A stretch of 64,000 nt of DNA, taken from NCBI RefSeq assembly GCF_016918785.1, contig NZ_JAFFPT010000062.1:62001-126000 (forward strand). The letters are read 5' to 3'. Source of the DNA: Leptospira ainazelensis. Its GTDB lineage: Bacteria > Spirochaetota > Leptospiria > Leptospirales > Leptospiraceae. The notes under the pieces are model-generated. The model was given only the letters and a program-made list of their open reading frames with translations, was not told where the DNA came from and did not search any database. This document shows, piece by piece, positions 9,557 to 23,079 of the stretch (its first letter is position 1; each line of letters opens with the position of its first letter). The translations under genes and the position numbers were made by a program.

Positions 9557-10257
9557 AAAACCTCGTCGTAATTCCGGCGTACAACGAGGAAGAAACCATC
9601 CGAGAAGTCGTGGAGCGCGCTCTTGTTTATTCGGATGTTCTCGTCGTAGACGACGCTTCGAAAGATAAAACTCCGCAGATTCTAAAAGAATTAATCAAGA
9701 AGAATCCTAAAAAGTTGTTCACCATTCGTCACGAGAAAAATACCCATATTCCGGGTGGAATTCAGGATGGAATGAAGTTCGCCGTTGAAAAAAAATACGA
9801 TTCCGTGGTCACGATGGACGCGGGTCTTTCTCACGATCCGGATAAACTTCCGGAATTCATTCAAGCGGACGCGGATCTTGTGATCGGAAGCCGCGTGACT
9901 TCGGATGGGGTTCCACTTTACAGAAAACTAATATCCTTTATCGCAGCAAAGGTGATGAACTATTGTATTTCTCCCGGGTTCTTCGATCTTTTAGGATATC
10001 GTTTGAAGGATTGTACTTCCGGTTATAGAAAGTATTCCAAAAGAGCTTTTACCTGGATCGCGGAATCTAAGTTAGAATCGATCGCTTTCGACTTTCACAT
10101 GGAAGCCCTTTCGATCGTAGCGAAAAATCGCGGAACGATTTCCGAGATCGGAATTCACTACGTCTTCTCTAATTCTTCCTTCAATCGAAGGGTTTTGAAA
10201 CAGGCGATCGGGTTCGCATTAAAACTTCTCAGAAGAAAATTAGGACTGGCTGGTTAG
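9553..10257 (+). CDS. Family 2 glycosyltransferase, polyprenol-phosphate mannosyltransferase-like
   Basis: 234 residues with VVIPAYNEEETIREVVERA at the N-terminus, DDASKDKT for nucleotide-sugar binding, MDAGLSHDP in place of the DxD metal motif, and DADLVIGSR. The pattern matches the DPM1/polyprenol-phosphate sugar synthase branch, and no membrane anchor domain is present. It probably makes a lipid-phosphate sugar donor for the next gene product. It overlaps the epimerase by 4 bases and ends 3 bases before the membrane protein, so these genes form one operon. Confidence 0.85.
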   Translation: MKNLVVIPAYNEEETIREVVERALVYSDVLVVDDASKDKTPQILKELIKKNPKKLFTIRHEKNTHIPGGIQDGMKFAVEKKYDSVVTMDAGLSHDPDKLPEFIQADADLVIGSRVTSDGVPLYRKLISFIAAKVMNYCISPGFFDLLGYRLKDCTSGYRKYSKRAFTWIAESKLESIAFDFHMEALSIVAKNRGTISEIGIHYVFSNSSFNRRVLKQAIGFALKLLRRKLGLAG

Positions 10258-10260
10258 AAT

Positions 10261-11457
<1,197 letters not shown>

Positions 11458-11468
11458 TTCTTTTTTAT

Positions 11469-11513
11469 CTTGAGAATTCCTTTTTGACAAAGAATTCTCA
11501 AGGTGAATATTAA
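11469..11513 (+). promoter_or_regulatory. Perfect inverted repeat overlapping a candidate promoter
   Basis: CTTGAGAATTC (11469-11479) and GAATTCTCAAG (11492-11502) form an 11-bp perfect stem with a 12-base loop. The loop includes TTGACA (11484-11489), a possible -35 box with a TATTAA -10 18 bases further. There is no T-run. It could terminate the glycan operon or be an operator for the TPR gene. Confidence 0.4.
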
Positions 11514-11596
11514 GGTCCAAAATTCTAACGGACTGAAAATCCTAAGTTCGTTCGCACTCGATCGAAAACGGATTCACTTGTGAAAGGAAGTTCCTT

Positions 11597-12352
11597 ATGA
11601 TAAGATTTCGAATTCTCGCAGCATTCGTTTTCCTTTTTATTCTTTCGGAAACGGTTTTCGCGCAAACACCCGCAAACAAAGAAGCGGGCAAGAAGAAAGA
11701 TCAATGCGCCGAGCTCTACAATCAAAGACAGTTTGAAAAGGCCCTTGAGTTTTGTAACAAATCCTTGGAGTTGAACCCCAACGACGCCAATGCCTACGAT
11801 CTCAGAGGCTGGATCAAAGTGAATCTTTACAAATACGAAGAAGCGATCGCCGATTTTAGCGCAGCGATTCAATTGGATGCGAAGAATGCACAAGCGATCT
11901 TTAATCGCGGTTATACGTATTATTACATAAACGATTATAAAAAGGCGCTGGTAGACATCAACGAATCGATTCGTCTCAACCCGGAGTTTAATCGTTCTTA
12001 TCTCATGAGGGGAAAGATCGGAAACGAACTACAAACCTACGAAGAGGCAATAGAGGATTTGAATCGTTGTATCGAAGTCGATCCGAATTGGGTGGAAGCC
12101 TTGGTGGAACGCGGGATCGTCTATATCAAAACGAGTAAATTAGGGGATGCCTATCAAGACTTCGATAAAGTGTTAAAACTCGATCCCAAAAATGCGAGGG
12201 CTTTTTACAACAGAGGAATCATTTTAGTCTCGGTGGAAAATCCTGAATTCAAAAAGAACGGATGTTACGATCTCTTTCAAGCTCATAATCTCGGTCATGA
12301 AAAGGCGATCAGAGCCTTGGATCATTTTTGCGCGGAGTTTAAGAAGAAGTGA
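11597..12352 (+). CDS. Exported TPR-repeat protein
   Basis: 251 residues with a signal peptide (residues 1-22, ending VFAQ) and about five tetratricopeptide repeats from residue 34 to 215, seen as repeated units such as AYDLRGWIKVNLYKYEEAIADF and AIFNRGYTYYYINDYKKALVDI read in pieces. Cys at 35, 48, 215-220 and 245 could form disulfides. TPR proteins scaffold protein interactions; this one would act in the periplasm. RBS AAGGAA sits close before ATG. It is convergent with the DUF2339 gene. Confidence 0.82.
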   Translation: MIRFRILAAFVFLFILSETVFAQTPANKEAGKKKDQCAELYNQRQFEKALEFCNKSLELNPNDANAYDLRGWIKVNLYKYEEAIADFSAAIQLDAKNAQAIFNRGYTYYYINDYKKALVDINESIRLNPEFNRSYLMRGKIGNELQTYEEAIEDLNRCIEVDPNWVEALVERGIVYIKTSKLGDAYQDFDKVLKLDPKNARAFYNRGIILVSVENPEFKKNGCYDLFQAHNLGHEKAIRALDHFCAEFKKK

Positions 12353-12368
12353 GAATGCAAGACAATAT

Positions 12369-12433
12369 ACGTTAGTCGCCTTGCGATTAACGTTTCGGTC
12401 GAAATCCTTTTTGAACGCGGACTAAAAGTCCGC
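12369..12433. terminator. Two hairpins between convergent genes
   Basis: ACGTTA (12369-12374) pairs with TAACGT (12388-12393). GCGGACT (12417-12423) pairs with AGTCCGC (12427-12433) around an AAA loop. The stems are symmetrical and could stop transcription from both sides. Confidence 0.45.
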
Positions 12434-12448
12434 ATTCGACCTGATGAT

Positions 12449-15400
12449 TTACGGCTGAATCGTTTTTACTCGAAAAACTCTATTTGTTAAAAAGATCAAA
12501 ACCGCGATTCCCAAAAAGAAAAGAGTCCGGATAATCCAGGTTGAAACCGGAGGTTCTCCGATCGAATATCCGAAATTTTCATTCTCTCTTTCTTCTTTGA
12601 TCGAAACTTCGCTTTGAAAAGAAGTTTCAGTGAATGTTTTTGCAAAGTCGAATTCGGGGCCTTGTGCATAAGGGTTTCCGTAATAAATCCTAAGATCTTG
12701 GGAGTCAAAGTTTCCTTCTTCGTCCAAGTCCAAAGGGAAAACGATTTCCTCCTGGAGAATATAAACTTCCATTCGTTCCACCGTTAGGGAAGGATCGTCT
12801 CCGTCGAAAATTTCAAATTTGAGTTCCGATGCTACCGGATCCGTAAAGATAAAATTCGTATCGGGAGGAGTATTCGGTTTTTTTAAAATTCCATTCTCCT
12901 TTAAAAGACTGAATTCTTTCGAATTGTCTTTGAAAAAGACCTTAACGTTTCGATCGAATTTCTCCTCCTTTAGATGAAGGACGACTCTGTGAATAGGAAC
13001 TTTCATCGGATTTTTATAATAGAATACGGAGGATCTTGTATCAGGGTTGAAACCGAATTCTAAATCCGATCTTTCCAAATCTTTTTTAAATTCCACTCTC
13101 TCCAGAATCGGTTTGTAAACCGCTTTCGAAAAAGTAAAATCCGAGTTCGAATCCGTTTCTATTCGAACATACGTCGTCTCTTCGTCGGACTCGAATTGAA
13201 TTTCATTGGATGTTTCTCCGCCTAGGTAGCTGTAGATATTAAAACTGGATTGAATCTCCCGATCTTCCGGATTTTTTCCTAAATAAATCGTTCCCCTCAC
13301 TTCGTATTCGGAAGGGCCCTGAGCAAGGATTGCCGTATAACGTGTTTTAGGCGGTGTTTTCGGAAGTTTTAAGACATAAACGTTCCCTTCTTCGTTTTTT
13401 ACCTTGAAGAGAAGTTTTGCGGAAGATTCTCCTCCTTCGTTTGACGCTTCGATTGAATTGCGGGTGATAAATGGAATCGCTCGTCCGTTCCGGACGATTC
13501 TTCTATCGTTGATTCCGGAATGTCTGACGATGTCTTCGTCCAACTTTATCTTTCCGTAAAAATTTCCGTCTTCATCTTTTTGTTTTTCTATCTTAGGAAT
13601 TTGGATTTCTTTGTAATATTTATAACCTTTTGTGTTGATCGTTTCCGCGGATAAAGACGTAAAGGTCGAGGTCGCTCCGATCATAAAAATTAAAATCGCC
13701 AAACCGGAGAATGTTTTAGAGATTGAAAGTTTATCCTTAAACTTCTGATAAAAAAGACTCACTAAGAAAAAGCCGACCCCCAGGGTAAAACCCGCGATGA
13801 TTCTTACGATGACGCTCATCGTCCAAATATCATAAAAATATAACTTAGCGAGCAGGACGGAAGCCACCGCTATTCCGACGATCCGGAAGGATTTGAAGGA
13901 ATATCTAAATCCGATAAAAAGAAATAGGGAGGCGTAAAATGCAAGAACATAAGAATATCCTAAAATTCTATAGTGTTCGTCGCGAACCGTAAAATGGACG
14001 TCGACCATCGTTCCCCAGATCAAAGTGATAATTCCCATATAAATAAATCCTCTTTCAAACCGGAAATCGGTTTTGTGTTTTCGAATTTGATACGTTGCAA
14101 AAAGAAATAAGGACGCGAGGACGTAGAGTGCGAATCTTTCGTTCAAAAGAAAAATTCTGTCTACGTCTTCCATCTGATTTAGAAAGTAGAGCCTGAACAA
14201 TGCTACTGCCCAAATTGCGATCGAGATAAGCTGAAAGGATATCTTCTTAAAATTACTCCCTAGGATCGAAACGGCGCCCGCGAGTGTTATCCACGAGAAC
14301 GTCAGCCAGCTTCCTTCGGAAAAGTCCGTCAAAGAGGCAAATGTAAATCCCAGAAGAAGACAAAAGTTGATAGTTTCAAAGGTGTCTTCTGTTTGTTGCG
14401 ATAAGCGGTTCGTTTTTTTTCCGTAACGGTCGATCATTACCGCAAAGAGGAGAGCTCCAAAGAGAAAAAAATGCGCCGTTAAATTCGGATAAAATTCCCG
14501 CAATTGATTGTATCCGCTGTAACCGAAGAAAAGGGCGTTGAATACCTGAAAAAGCGGGAACAGGATGAAATTCAGTTTTGGAAAAACGCTTCCTGAATCT
14601 TCGGTATGATCGAGAGACTTAGGAAAAAAGAAAAAGATTCCGTATAAAAAGAGAAAGAAGGAAAAATTGATGAACAAAAAAGGAACGATAAAACCGCTTT
14701 GGTGAATATTTTCCGCCGACCAAAACGTATAAAGAACGAAGTTCGCGGTTAGGAGGGTTAAGGAGGAAATCAACCAAGGTAGTCTTTTTAAAATTAAGAA
14801 ATGTAGAATATTCAAAAAAAGTAAATATCCGAAGAGGAACCGATAAGAATTCTCTCCTTGCGAGATTAAAACCGGCGACAATACGGATCCGATCAATCCG
14901 AAAATATAAAGTATTTCTTTTCGGATCCAATAGGCAAGTCCGGAGGAAAATACGCTGAGAAAAGTAAGATAAAGAAAGGTTTCCGAAAGGGAAAAGAGAT
15001 CGTAGTAATAATACGAAGCGAACAAACTCAAATAGACTATGGAAAATCCGGTTCCCAAAACCGATTCTGGTAGGATCCGATATCCTTTGACGTTGAGCCG
15101 AAGTCCCGTAAAGGAAATTCCGAATCCGATCGACATACCGATCAGGATTCTTCCGGACTCGTTGACCCAACGATTGTCGAACGCATATTTGATAAACCAG
15201 ATCGTTGCAAGAAGGATAGAAAACAATCCCGCTTTACCTAAAAGATTTCCTCCCAAAAAAAGTTCCCATTTTGGGCTTCTCGTCTTTTCGACCGGCTTTT
15301 CTATCTTTGTCTGTGGAGGTTCTTTTTGCGGAAATTCCCGAGCCGTCTCGACTTCGGCCGGCTTGGCGGAATACGTCGCGATTTCTTTTTTGAGGGAAAC

Positions 15401-15451
15401 CACTTCTTCTTCGAGTTGATCTAAACGTTTTTTTATATTCTCGATATCCAA
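12449..15451 (-). CDS. DUF2339 polytopic membrane protein
   Basis: 1000 residues. A coiled-coil N-terminus (DIENIKKRLDQLEEEVVSLK) is followed by WELFLGGNLLGKAGLFSILLA and then about twenty hydrophobic helices up to residue 600, the arrangement of DUF2339 proteins. A C-terminal region of about 370 residues is beta-rich and probably periplasmic, ending in one more helix near residue 980. Length fits large family members. The function is unknown; an envelope role is assumed from topology. The start is TTG at 15451 with GAGAGG six bases upstream. The C-terminal soluble part looks longer than usual for DUF2339. Confidence 0.8.
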   Translation of the reverse strand: MDIENIKKRLDQLEEEVVSLKKEIATYSAKPAEVETAREFPQKEPPQTKIEKPVEKTRSPKWELFLGGNLLGKAGLFSILLATIWFIKYAFDNRWVNESGRILIGMSIGFGISFTGLRLNVKGYRILPESVLGTGFSIVYLSLFASYYYYDLFSLSETFLYLTFLSVFSSGLAYWIRKEILYIFGLIGSVLSPVLISQGENSYRFLFGYLLFLNILHFLILKRLPWLISSLTLLTANFVLYTFWSAENIHQSGFIVPFLFINFSFFLFLYGIFFFFPKSLDHTEDSGSVFPKLNFILFPLFQVFNALFFGYSGYNQLREFYPNLTAHFFLFGALLFAVMIDRYGKKTNRLSQQTEDTFETINFCLLLGFTFASLTDFSEGSWLTFSWITLAGAVSILGSNFKKISFQLISIAIWAVALFRLYFLNQMEDVDRIFLLNERFALYVLASLFLFATYQIRKHKTDFRFERGFIYMGIITLIWGTMVDVHFTVRDEHYRILGYSYVLAFYASLFLFIGFRYSFKSFRIVGIAVASVLLAKLYFYDIWTMSVIVRIIAGFTLGVGFFLVSLFYQKFKDKLSISKTFSGLAILIFMIGATSTFTSLSAETINTKGYKYYKEIQIPKIEKQKDEDGNFYGKIKLDEDIVRHSGINDRRIVRNGRAIPFITRNSIEASNEGGESSAKLLFKVKNEEGNVYVLKLPKTPPKTRYTAILAQGPSEYEVRGTIYLGKNPEDREIQSSFNIYSYLGGETSNEIQFESDEETTYVRIETDSNSDFTFSKAVYKPILERVEFKKDLERSDLEFGFNPDTRSSVFYYKNPMKVPIHRVVLHLKEEKFDRNVKVFFKDNSKEFSLLKENGILKKPNTPPDTNFIFTDPVASELKFEIFDGDDPSLTVERMEVYILQEEIVFPLDLDEEGNFDSQDLRIYYGNPYAQGPEFDFAKTFTETSFQSEVSIKEERENENFGYSIGEPPVSTWIIRTLFFLGIAVLIFLTNRVFRVKTIQP

Positions 15452-15663
15452 GTAATACCTCTCATCCGAAGCATTCCGATATTTTTGTCATTTCCGAAGA
15501 TGGAAAGCAAAATAACAATTGTTCGCAGTCTTTCCGACATAATGAATTTTCGTCTTTGATTTTCAAAGTGTTGAGATTGTTCCTCAAAAAGCAAATGACA
15601 GGGGGAGAAGTTGTGATTTTCTAGTGATCAGATTCGAATTTTTTACATCAGGATTAAAAACCC

Positions 15664-17340
<1,677 letters not shown>

Positions 17341-17793
17341 TTTTTTAAAACTAACGTTAGTTTGGCGGGGGGGGGGGCTTCCCCTCGCTCCAGCCGCTTC
17401 GCGTCTTTCGCTACCCCTTCTCCGGGTAATTTCGTATTCAAAAAGACCCGGACCCATTTGCGGACGAAGAAGACAAAAATCAGAGAACAGAGTTTCCGTA
17501 AAGAGAAATCGTAACCAATAGCGTGTTCTTACGATCGATGCGTGGCACGTGACAGTCTATCGTTCGCCGATTCCCGCAATACGGAGAAAAAAATCCGTAA
17601 TGAGGACTTTAAAACCGAGACTCCATCTTCCAAATAAGAGTCGTCATATTATATTTTATGCATATTAGACGATGGAAACGAAGTGACGGTTTTGGGCCGG
17701 ATTTGGGACTTCGATTACGATAGGGAAATTCAAAGGATTCTAACGAGTTTATTGGAAACTCCGCAATGGCTCGCTTAGGAACTCCAACGGTCC
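17341..17793. other. Intergenic region with palindrome and poly-G tract
   Basis: No gene seen. A perfect 16-bp palindrome AAACTAACGTTAGTTT occupies 17348-17363. A run of 11 G residues follows at 17367-17377. Beyond, a C-rich stretch and A/T-rich sequence show no open frame of note. A reverse copy of the short motif, TTAGGAACTCC, sits at 17775-17785 just after the cyclase stop. Confidence 0.55.
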
Positions 17794-19026
17794 TTATTCC
17801 TTCGGAGAAAATATATTTCTTTCTTCCGTAATTCCTTTTAGATGTCTTGCCCCCAAAAATTCAAATTGATCCTTACCGATTTTTTCAGCAAAGTTTTCAG
17901 TCGTCAAAATGCTCTTTCCAAAATCTTTGCAAAGGGACTCGACTCGAAACGCTTGATTGACTGCGTTTCCGATCACCGTAAAATCCAAACGATCCTTGGC
18001 TCCTACGTTTCCATAGACGACGTCGCCCACGTTAAGCGCCATTCCTAAGTAAATAGGAGTTTCCGGATTCTCCTCGTTCCAGCGTTTTACGGAATTTTTA
18101 ATTTTGACCGCCGCGTTTAATGCCGAAATACAAGCGCTTTGCGGGTCTTCTTCGCTTGCGGGAAAGATGGCGAGGATCGCGTCTCCAATAAATTTTAGAA
18201 TCTCGCCTTTCTCTTCTTGAATCGGTTCTGCGGTAAGTTCAAAGTAGTGATCCAAAATTTCGACGATTCTTTTCGGAGGATTGTTTTCACTCAAGGAAGA
18301 GAAGTCCCTCAGATCCGCGCAAAGAATCGCGGCGTAGATGGATTCTCCAGTTCCTCTTCTGAATTCTCCGGATAAAACCCTTTTAGACGCGTTTGGTCCG
18401 AGATAAACTTCCAAGAGTTCGTTCACAGCGAATTTTCTGGATTCTAAATCCAAACGTAATGATAATACGCTTAAGATAGATCGAAAGGATTCGATCTGTT
18501 CTTCGGTAAATCCTTCCGGAGCGTGTGTTGTCCAAGAAACAACACTTCCTATATTGAGGCTGAAAGTCGCAGGAAAGATACAGTAATCTGTGGCTCCCTT
18601 TTCTTTCAAATCGACGCAGATCGGATAAGAAAGATCGGCATCGGGTCCGACCAATTTACAACGAATGAATTCTTTTTTTCCTTCTCGGATCAAGTAGATC
18701 GGACTATCGATGTATTGCGGTTCGCTCAGCGCTCCATGAGGAATTAAGAGCATCTGTGTTTCTTCTTTTGTCCAGATGATGGATCTTACCATCACTTCCG
18801 GGTGCATCGTCGGGATGCTCGTAAAAAATCTGGAAACCGGAACTCCCGATTCGATCAGTCGTTGATTGAGTCCTTCCAACAATTCTTTCGTTTCTAAGTT
18901 CCTGGATTCGGAGCCGGATAACCAATTGATAATTTCTTTCATTCCAATTTCTTCTTCGAATTCTATTTTTGTCTTAGACCTTTTATCTTTCCGTTTTGGT
19001 TCAAAATAAACGACCGGATCGTACAT
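17794..19026 (-). CDS. Class III adenylate/guanylate cyclase
   Basis: 410 residues. The N-terminal 210 residues resemble a sensory region with no membrane helix. The catalytic domain begins at [16 protein letters not shown] with the first metal Asp. The second metal Asp is in [13 protein letters not shown], where the preceding Lys is the purine-specifying residue. [17 protein letters not shown] supplies the partner Asp and the transition-state Asn/Arg. The Lys/Asp pair indicates ATP, so cAMP is the likely product. Many such stand-alone cyclases occur in leptospires. Start is ATG 19026; an in-frame ATG at 18942 is an alternative. The gene is monocistronic. Confidence 0.85.
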   Translation of the reverse strand: MYDPVVYFEPKRKDKRSKTKIEFEEEIGMKEIINWLSGSESRNLETKELLEGLNQRLIESGVPVSRFFTSIPTMHPEVMVRSIIWTKEETQMLLIPHGALSEPQYIDSPIYLIREGKKEFIRCKLVGPDADLSYPICVDLKEKGATDYCIFPATFSLNIGSVVSWTTHAPEGFTEEQIESFRSILSVLSLRLDLESRKFAVNELLEVYLGPNASKRVLSGEFRRGTGESIYAAILCADLRDFSSLSENNPPKRIVEILDHYFELTAEPIQEEKGEILKFIGDAILAIFPASEEDPQSACISALNAAVKIKNSVKRWNEENPETPIYLGMALNVGDVVYGNVGAKDRLDFTVIGNAVNQAFRVESLCKDFGKSILTTENFAEKIGKDQFEFLGARHLKGITEERNIFSPKE

Positions 19027-19061
19027 TCGTCTTACGAATTCGAACGAACCTTCCTTGCAAG

Positions 19062-20855
19062 TTAGAATCCGCTTTCTTTCCAGAGAGGAATATCTAATTT
19101 TCTAGATATTCTAAAGGCTGAATTCATTAGGCCCACATGACTGTATGTTTGAGGGAAATTTCCCCACTGTGAACCGTCTTCCGGATCCACATCTTCAGAA
19201 AAAAGACCGAGGTGATTCGTAAATCGAGTGAGGTTCTTAAAATACACTTTGGCTTCTTCTATTCGTCCGATACAGGCTAACGCATCGACGTACCAAAAAG
19301 CGCACACGAGGAAACTTGTTTTAGGTTCTCCAAAATCGTCGGAATGTTTGTATCGATAGAATAATCCATCTTTGGTTTTTAATTCACTTTCTAAAGCGGA
19401 AAGATGATCTTTCGTTTTTTGAGAACTTGGATCCAAATATCCCATACTTATCAGCTGCAAAAGGCTCGCGTCAAGACTGGCAACGCCTTCCGCCTGCGTA
19501 TATACTTTGCGGATCGGATCGTAACATTTTTCGATGCGAATCTCGGCCTCCCGTTTCAGCTTTTTTGCTAGGTCGCATATCTCCCGATCATGAAGGCTTT
19601 CTCCGATTTTTATCGCAGCCGAACTTCCAGCCCAGTGAAATAAGAAAGTGTAACAATGCTTTTGTTTCGTATTTCGAAACTCCCAAAGACCTGCGTCCGG
19701 CTCGTCCATAGTTCTTTCTAAATGTTTAAGAAGTTGGAATATTAGAGTTCTTGAGGTCGATTTATCTTCAGTGTGAAATCTACGATCGATATATAGAGGC
19801 ACCAATGAAAGGAGTATTTGTCCGTATACGTCGTTTTGAATATGCGTGTACGCCTGGTTCCCGACTCTCACCGGTAGATTTCCCATATATCCGTTTAGGC
19901 CGATGATTTTTTCCTCTATCTTCTCCTCACCTCCGATCGAAAACAACGGTTGAATTCTGCCGGAATTCTTTGTCGCAATATTCTCTAAAAAATGAGAATA
20001 CATTTCCATCTCTTCAAAATGAGCGATATTGTTTAATGCGGTTAACGTGTAGTATGCGTCTCGAATCCAGCAATATCTATAATCCCAATTTCTTTCGCCT
20101 CCGGGATGTTCGGGAAGACTTGTGGTACTGGATGCGATGATCGCCCCCGTATCCTGATATTGATGAAGTTTCAGAGTTAATGCGGATCGAATCACGAAGC
20201 TCTGCTCAAATTCTCCGATTCCGCAGTGTTTAACCCAATTTCTCCAGTATTTGCGGGTTCGATTGTATAACTCGTCGACCGTTTTCTCTAACGGAGCTTC
20301 AAACGGTTCGCCGTATGTAAGGACCAAATATTTTTCTTCGTTTAAAACGAACGAAGACTCTTGTATAATATAATTTAAAGAGACATTCGTTGTTAAGCGA
20401 ACGTCGGAGCCTAAACCGGTAAATAGAAGATGATTGCTGCCTATATTGGTCTTTGGAGAATATTCTCCATAGTTTCCAGTCGGGTTACAGAGAATGCGTA
20501 TATTCGGAGAGCCCGAAATCGGCCGAATTTTTCTTACGAACATAAGAGGTTTATAATGTCTTTCATACTCGGAAAAACGAGGTGCAAAGTCGGTAACTTC
20601 AAAAACTCCGTCTTTCGCTTCTATTCTAGTCGCGATTATATTCGTATTTTCTTCGTATCTCTGATTAAACTTTGGATTAGGTTCCGCTGTCTCTACTTTA
20701 AATTTTCCTCCTTTTTTTTCATCTAAGAGAGAACCGAAAATAAACGAAGAATCGAATCTCGGCCAGCATAACCATTCAACGTTCGTATTTTGATTGATAA
20801 GAGCTAAATAGGAACAATTCCCGACGATTCCAAACGGATACGTATGTTTCGGCAT
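19062..20855 (-). CDS. Glycoside hydrolase family 15 (glucoamylase/trehalase-like)
   Basis: 597 residues. The N-terminal beta-sandwich starts [17 protein letters not shown] and [10 protein letters not shown], as in GH15 bacterial enzymes. The (alpha/alpha)6 barrel carries [18 protein letters not shown], the general-acid Glu in DAGLWEFRN, and the C-terminal acidic loop [17 protein letters not shown]. Bacterial GH15 members cut alpha-glucans, and some are trehalases. It starts one base after the OtsAB stop, with AAAGGAG six bases before ATG, so it is the second gene of a two-gene operon. That pairing suggests degradation or remodelling of trehalose or a related glucan (inference). No signal peptide, so it is cytoplasmic. 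Confidence 0.85.
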   Translation of the reverse strand: MPKHTYPFGIVGNCSYLALINQNTNVEWLCWPRFDSSFIFGSLLDEKKGGKFKVETAEPNPKFNQRYEENTNIIATRIEAKDGVFEVTDFAPRFSEYERHYKPLMFVRKIRPISGSPNIRILCNPTGNYGEYSPKTNIGSNHLLFTGLGSDVRLTTNVSLNYIIQESSFVLNEEKYLVLTYGEPFEAPLEKTVDELYNRTRKYWRNWVKHCGIGEFEQSFVIRSALTLKLHQYQDTGAIIASSTTSLPEHPGGERNWDYRYCWIRDAYYTLTALNNIAHFEEMEMYSHFLENIATKNSGRIQPLFSIGGEEKIEEKIIGLNGYMGNLPVRVGNQAYTHIQNDVYGQILLSLVPLYIDRRFHTEDKSTSRTLIFQLLKHLERTMDEPDAGLWEFRNTKQKHCYTFLFHWAGSSAAIKIGESLHDREICDLAKKLKREAEIRIEKCYDPIRKVYTQAEGVASLDASLLQLISMGYLDPSSQKTKDHLSALESELKTKDGLFYRYKHSDDFGEPKTSFLVCAFWYVDALACIGRIEEAKVYFKNLTRFTNHLGLFSEDVDPEDGSQWGNFPQTYSHVGLMNSAFRISRKLDIPLWKESGF

Positions 20856-20856
20856 C

Positions 20857-23079
20857 TTATTCTCCTTTGGATGCGTCGGCGAGTTTATGCAATAAATCTA
20901 ATGTTTGATCGACAGATTTTAGATAAAATCGTGCCGATGTCGGGCCGATTCCGACTTTGATCGAAAATGAATCGGAGGACAATTCCCTAAACATGTCTTC
21001 ATCCGTCCAATCGTCTCCGATCGCTAAGATAAAGTCGGGCATAATTTCCGATGCGATTAGTTTCGTCGAAATGCCTTTATTTACGCCTGCGGATTTCACT
21101 TCCACCACCTTGTTTCCCTTTAAAACTTGGATATCCAGATTTCCCGTAAAATTGACTAGATCATTCAGTAATTCTCTCGAAAGATTTTCACCGGCTTCCG
21201 ACTCTGCGCCGCGAAAATGCCAAACAAGAGAGAATTCTTTTTCCTCGATGAAGGAACCGGGCAATCGATCCACATAACGATCTAAGATGGAATAGATATC
21301 GGTTTTCCAAGCCGCCGAAAGGTCTCTGAACAGAGTCCAATCCTCGTCTTCTTTTTTCCAAACGCCGTGTTCGGCGATAAATCTTAGATTTAAACCGGAT
21401 AAGGTTTTATCCAGCCAGAGGCGACTTCTTCCGCTAACAATGTAAACGATATTGCGCGAGTCAGAGGAAAGTATTTTAAGTAATCCTAATACATTCGATT
21501 TTGGAACGGCCGAGTTCGGATCTTTGGCAAAGGCAACGAGGGTTCCGTCGTAATCCAGAAACAAAAGTCTTTTTTTTGAAACCGAATATTTGATCAGTAA
21601 TTCCCTTTTCGTTTCGCCTTGTAGTAATTTAGCCGATAGATCCTCGATCGAGTTCTTTGTATCGTCCAATTTTTCCAAAAAATCGTTCGCCCATCGATTC
21701 ACGTCGTAACGTTTGATTCTTTCCACCATGGGGAGGTTGCGCGTGATTTGTTCTTCAAGAGGCATTTCCAATGCTTCCAGAATGGCTGCGGATAAATCTT
21801 CAGCATTATTAGGATTTATTAATATGGATTCCGTCAATTCTTTTGCTGCGCCGGCCATTTCCGATAATACTAAAACGCCGGAGTTGTCGGGTTTGCTGAC
21901 CAGATATTCCTTTGCTACAAGATTCATACCGTCCCTTAGCGGTGTCACCATTGCGACGTTTGAAATGCCGTATAACGCGACCAATTCTTCAAACGAGTAG
22001 GAACGATATTGATACACGATCGGAGTCCAATCCAAGGTTCCAAACAACCCGTTGATTTTTCCGATCATCCCTTCTATAGTTTCCCTCATCTTAAAATATT
22101 CCGGTACTTCCACTCGGGACGGAACTAAGATCATAATGAGTACGACTTTTTCTTTCCAGATCGGATGATGATTTAGAAAGAATTCGAATGCTTCCAGACG
22201 TTTGACGATTCCCTTCGAATAGTCCAATCTGTCGACCGATAAAATCAGCTTTATATTCTTAAATCCGAGCGAAAGTTCCCGTCTCTTTTGTTCACATTCT
22301 TCGCTTTCTGCGTAACTTCGGAACTTATCAAATTGAATTCCCATTGGAAAGGTTTCTACTTTTACGAAATGATCGAAATTCTGTATCAAACCAAAATTAT
22401 TATCAAGACCGAGAATTCGTAATACGGACCGCAGAAAGTATTGCGTATAATCGTAAGTATGAAATCCGATCAAATCGCTTCCTAATAGTCCAAGGATGAT
22501 TTCCTTTCTCCATAACATCGGAAGTAATCTATAAACTTCGAAATGAGGGAAGGGGATGTGAAGAAAAAAGCCGATCTTAATGTCCGGAACTTTATCTCTT
22601 AATAATTTAGGTAAAAGTAATAGATGATAGTCGTGGATCCAGATCGTATCTTCCGGATTGTAAATTTCCAAAATCGCGTCGCAGAATTTTTGATTGATTA
22701 GGCCGTAACTAGTCCAGTCTTCTTGCTGATATTTCGTAAAACTCGGAAAATAATGAAACAAAGGCCAGATCGTTCGATTACAGAAACCGAAATAGAAAGA
22801 ATCAACTTCTTGCTCAGTAAGATAAACGGGATACGCTGAATAGTCTTTTAATAAAAGGGCTGAAAGATTCGCTTTATCACAATTCGGATCTACAATTCCC
22901 GGCCAGCCTACCCAAGTGTATTCCGTCGACTTGTCCGACGCAGAGATCAAAGATTCCAAAAACGAAGACAGCCCAGTCGCTAAACCTCCGACACTTCTAT
23001 GACAAACGATCTTTTCATTTTCGAAGGAAATATGAATCGGAAGTCGATTGGAAGCAATGATGAGTTTTTGATTCGCCAT
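20857..23079 (-). CDS. Trehalose-6-phosphate synthase/phosphatase fusion
   Basis: 740 residues. Residues 5-465 are a GT20 synthase: IIASNRLPI, GGLATGL, WVGWPGI, IWIHDYHLLLLPKLLRD, LLGSDLIGFHTYDY, LDYSKGI and PLRDGMNLVAKEY. Residues 500-735 are a HAD phosphatase: LLFLDYDGTLVAF with the nucleophile Asp, and AIGDDWTDEDMF. The two halves make trehalose from UDP-glucose and glucose-6-phosphate via trehalose-6-phosphate, without release between separate enzymes. Such OtsA-OtsB fusions are typical of eukaryotes and some bacteria. It leads the operon with GH15. The ATG at 23079 has no strong RBS. It likely serves osmotic or desiccation stress. Confidence 0.92.
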   Translation of the reverse strand: MANQKLIIASNRLPIHISFENEKIVCHRSVGGLATGLSSFLESLISASDKSTEYTWVGWPGIVDPNCDKANLSALLLKDYSAYPVYLTEQEVDSFYFGFCNRTIWPLFHYFPSFTKYQQEDWTSYGLINQKFCDAILEIYNPEDTIWIHDYHLLLLPKLLRDKVPDIKIGFFLHIPFPHFEVYRLLPMLWRKEIILGLLGSDLIGFHTYDYTQYFLRSVLRILGLDNNFGLIQNFDHFVKVETFPMGIQFDKFRSYAESEECEQKRRELSLGFKNIKLILSVDRLDYSKGIVKRLEAFEFFLNHHPIWKEKVVLIMILVPSRVEVPEYFKMRETIEGMIGKINGLFGTLDWTPIVYQYRSYSFEELVALYGISNVAMVTPLRDGMNLVAKEYLVSKPDNSGVLVLSEMAGAAKELTESILINPNNAEDLSAAILEALEMPLEEQITRNLPMVERIKRYDVNRWANDFLEKLDDTKNSIEDLSAKLLQGETKRELLIKYSVSKKRLLFLDYDGTLVAFAKDPNSAVPKSNVLGLLKILSSDSRNIVYIVSGRSRLWLDKTLSGLNLRFIAEHGVWKKEDEDWTLFRDLSAAWKTDIYSILDRYVDRLPGSFIEEKEFSLVWHFRGAESEAGENLSRELLNDLVNFTGNLDIQVLKGNKVVEVKSAGVNKGISTKLIASEIMPDFILAIGDDWTDEDMFRELSSDSFSIKVGIGPTSARFYLKSVDQTLDLLHKLADASKGE

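Noticed and set aside
14619..15170. 183-codon frame on the minus strand inside the DUF2339 gene
   Set aside because: It lies in another frame of a well-supported gene, has no RBS and is rich in Arg/Ser/Phe as shadow frames are.
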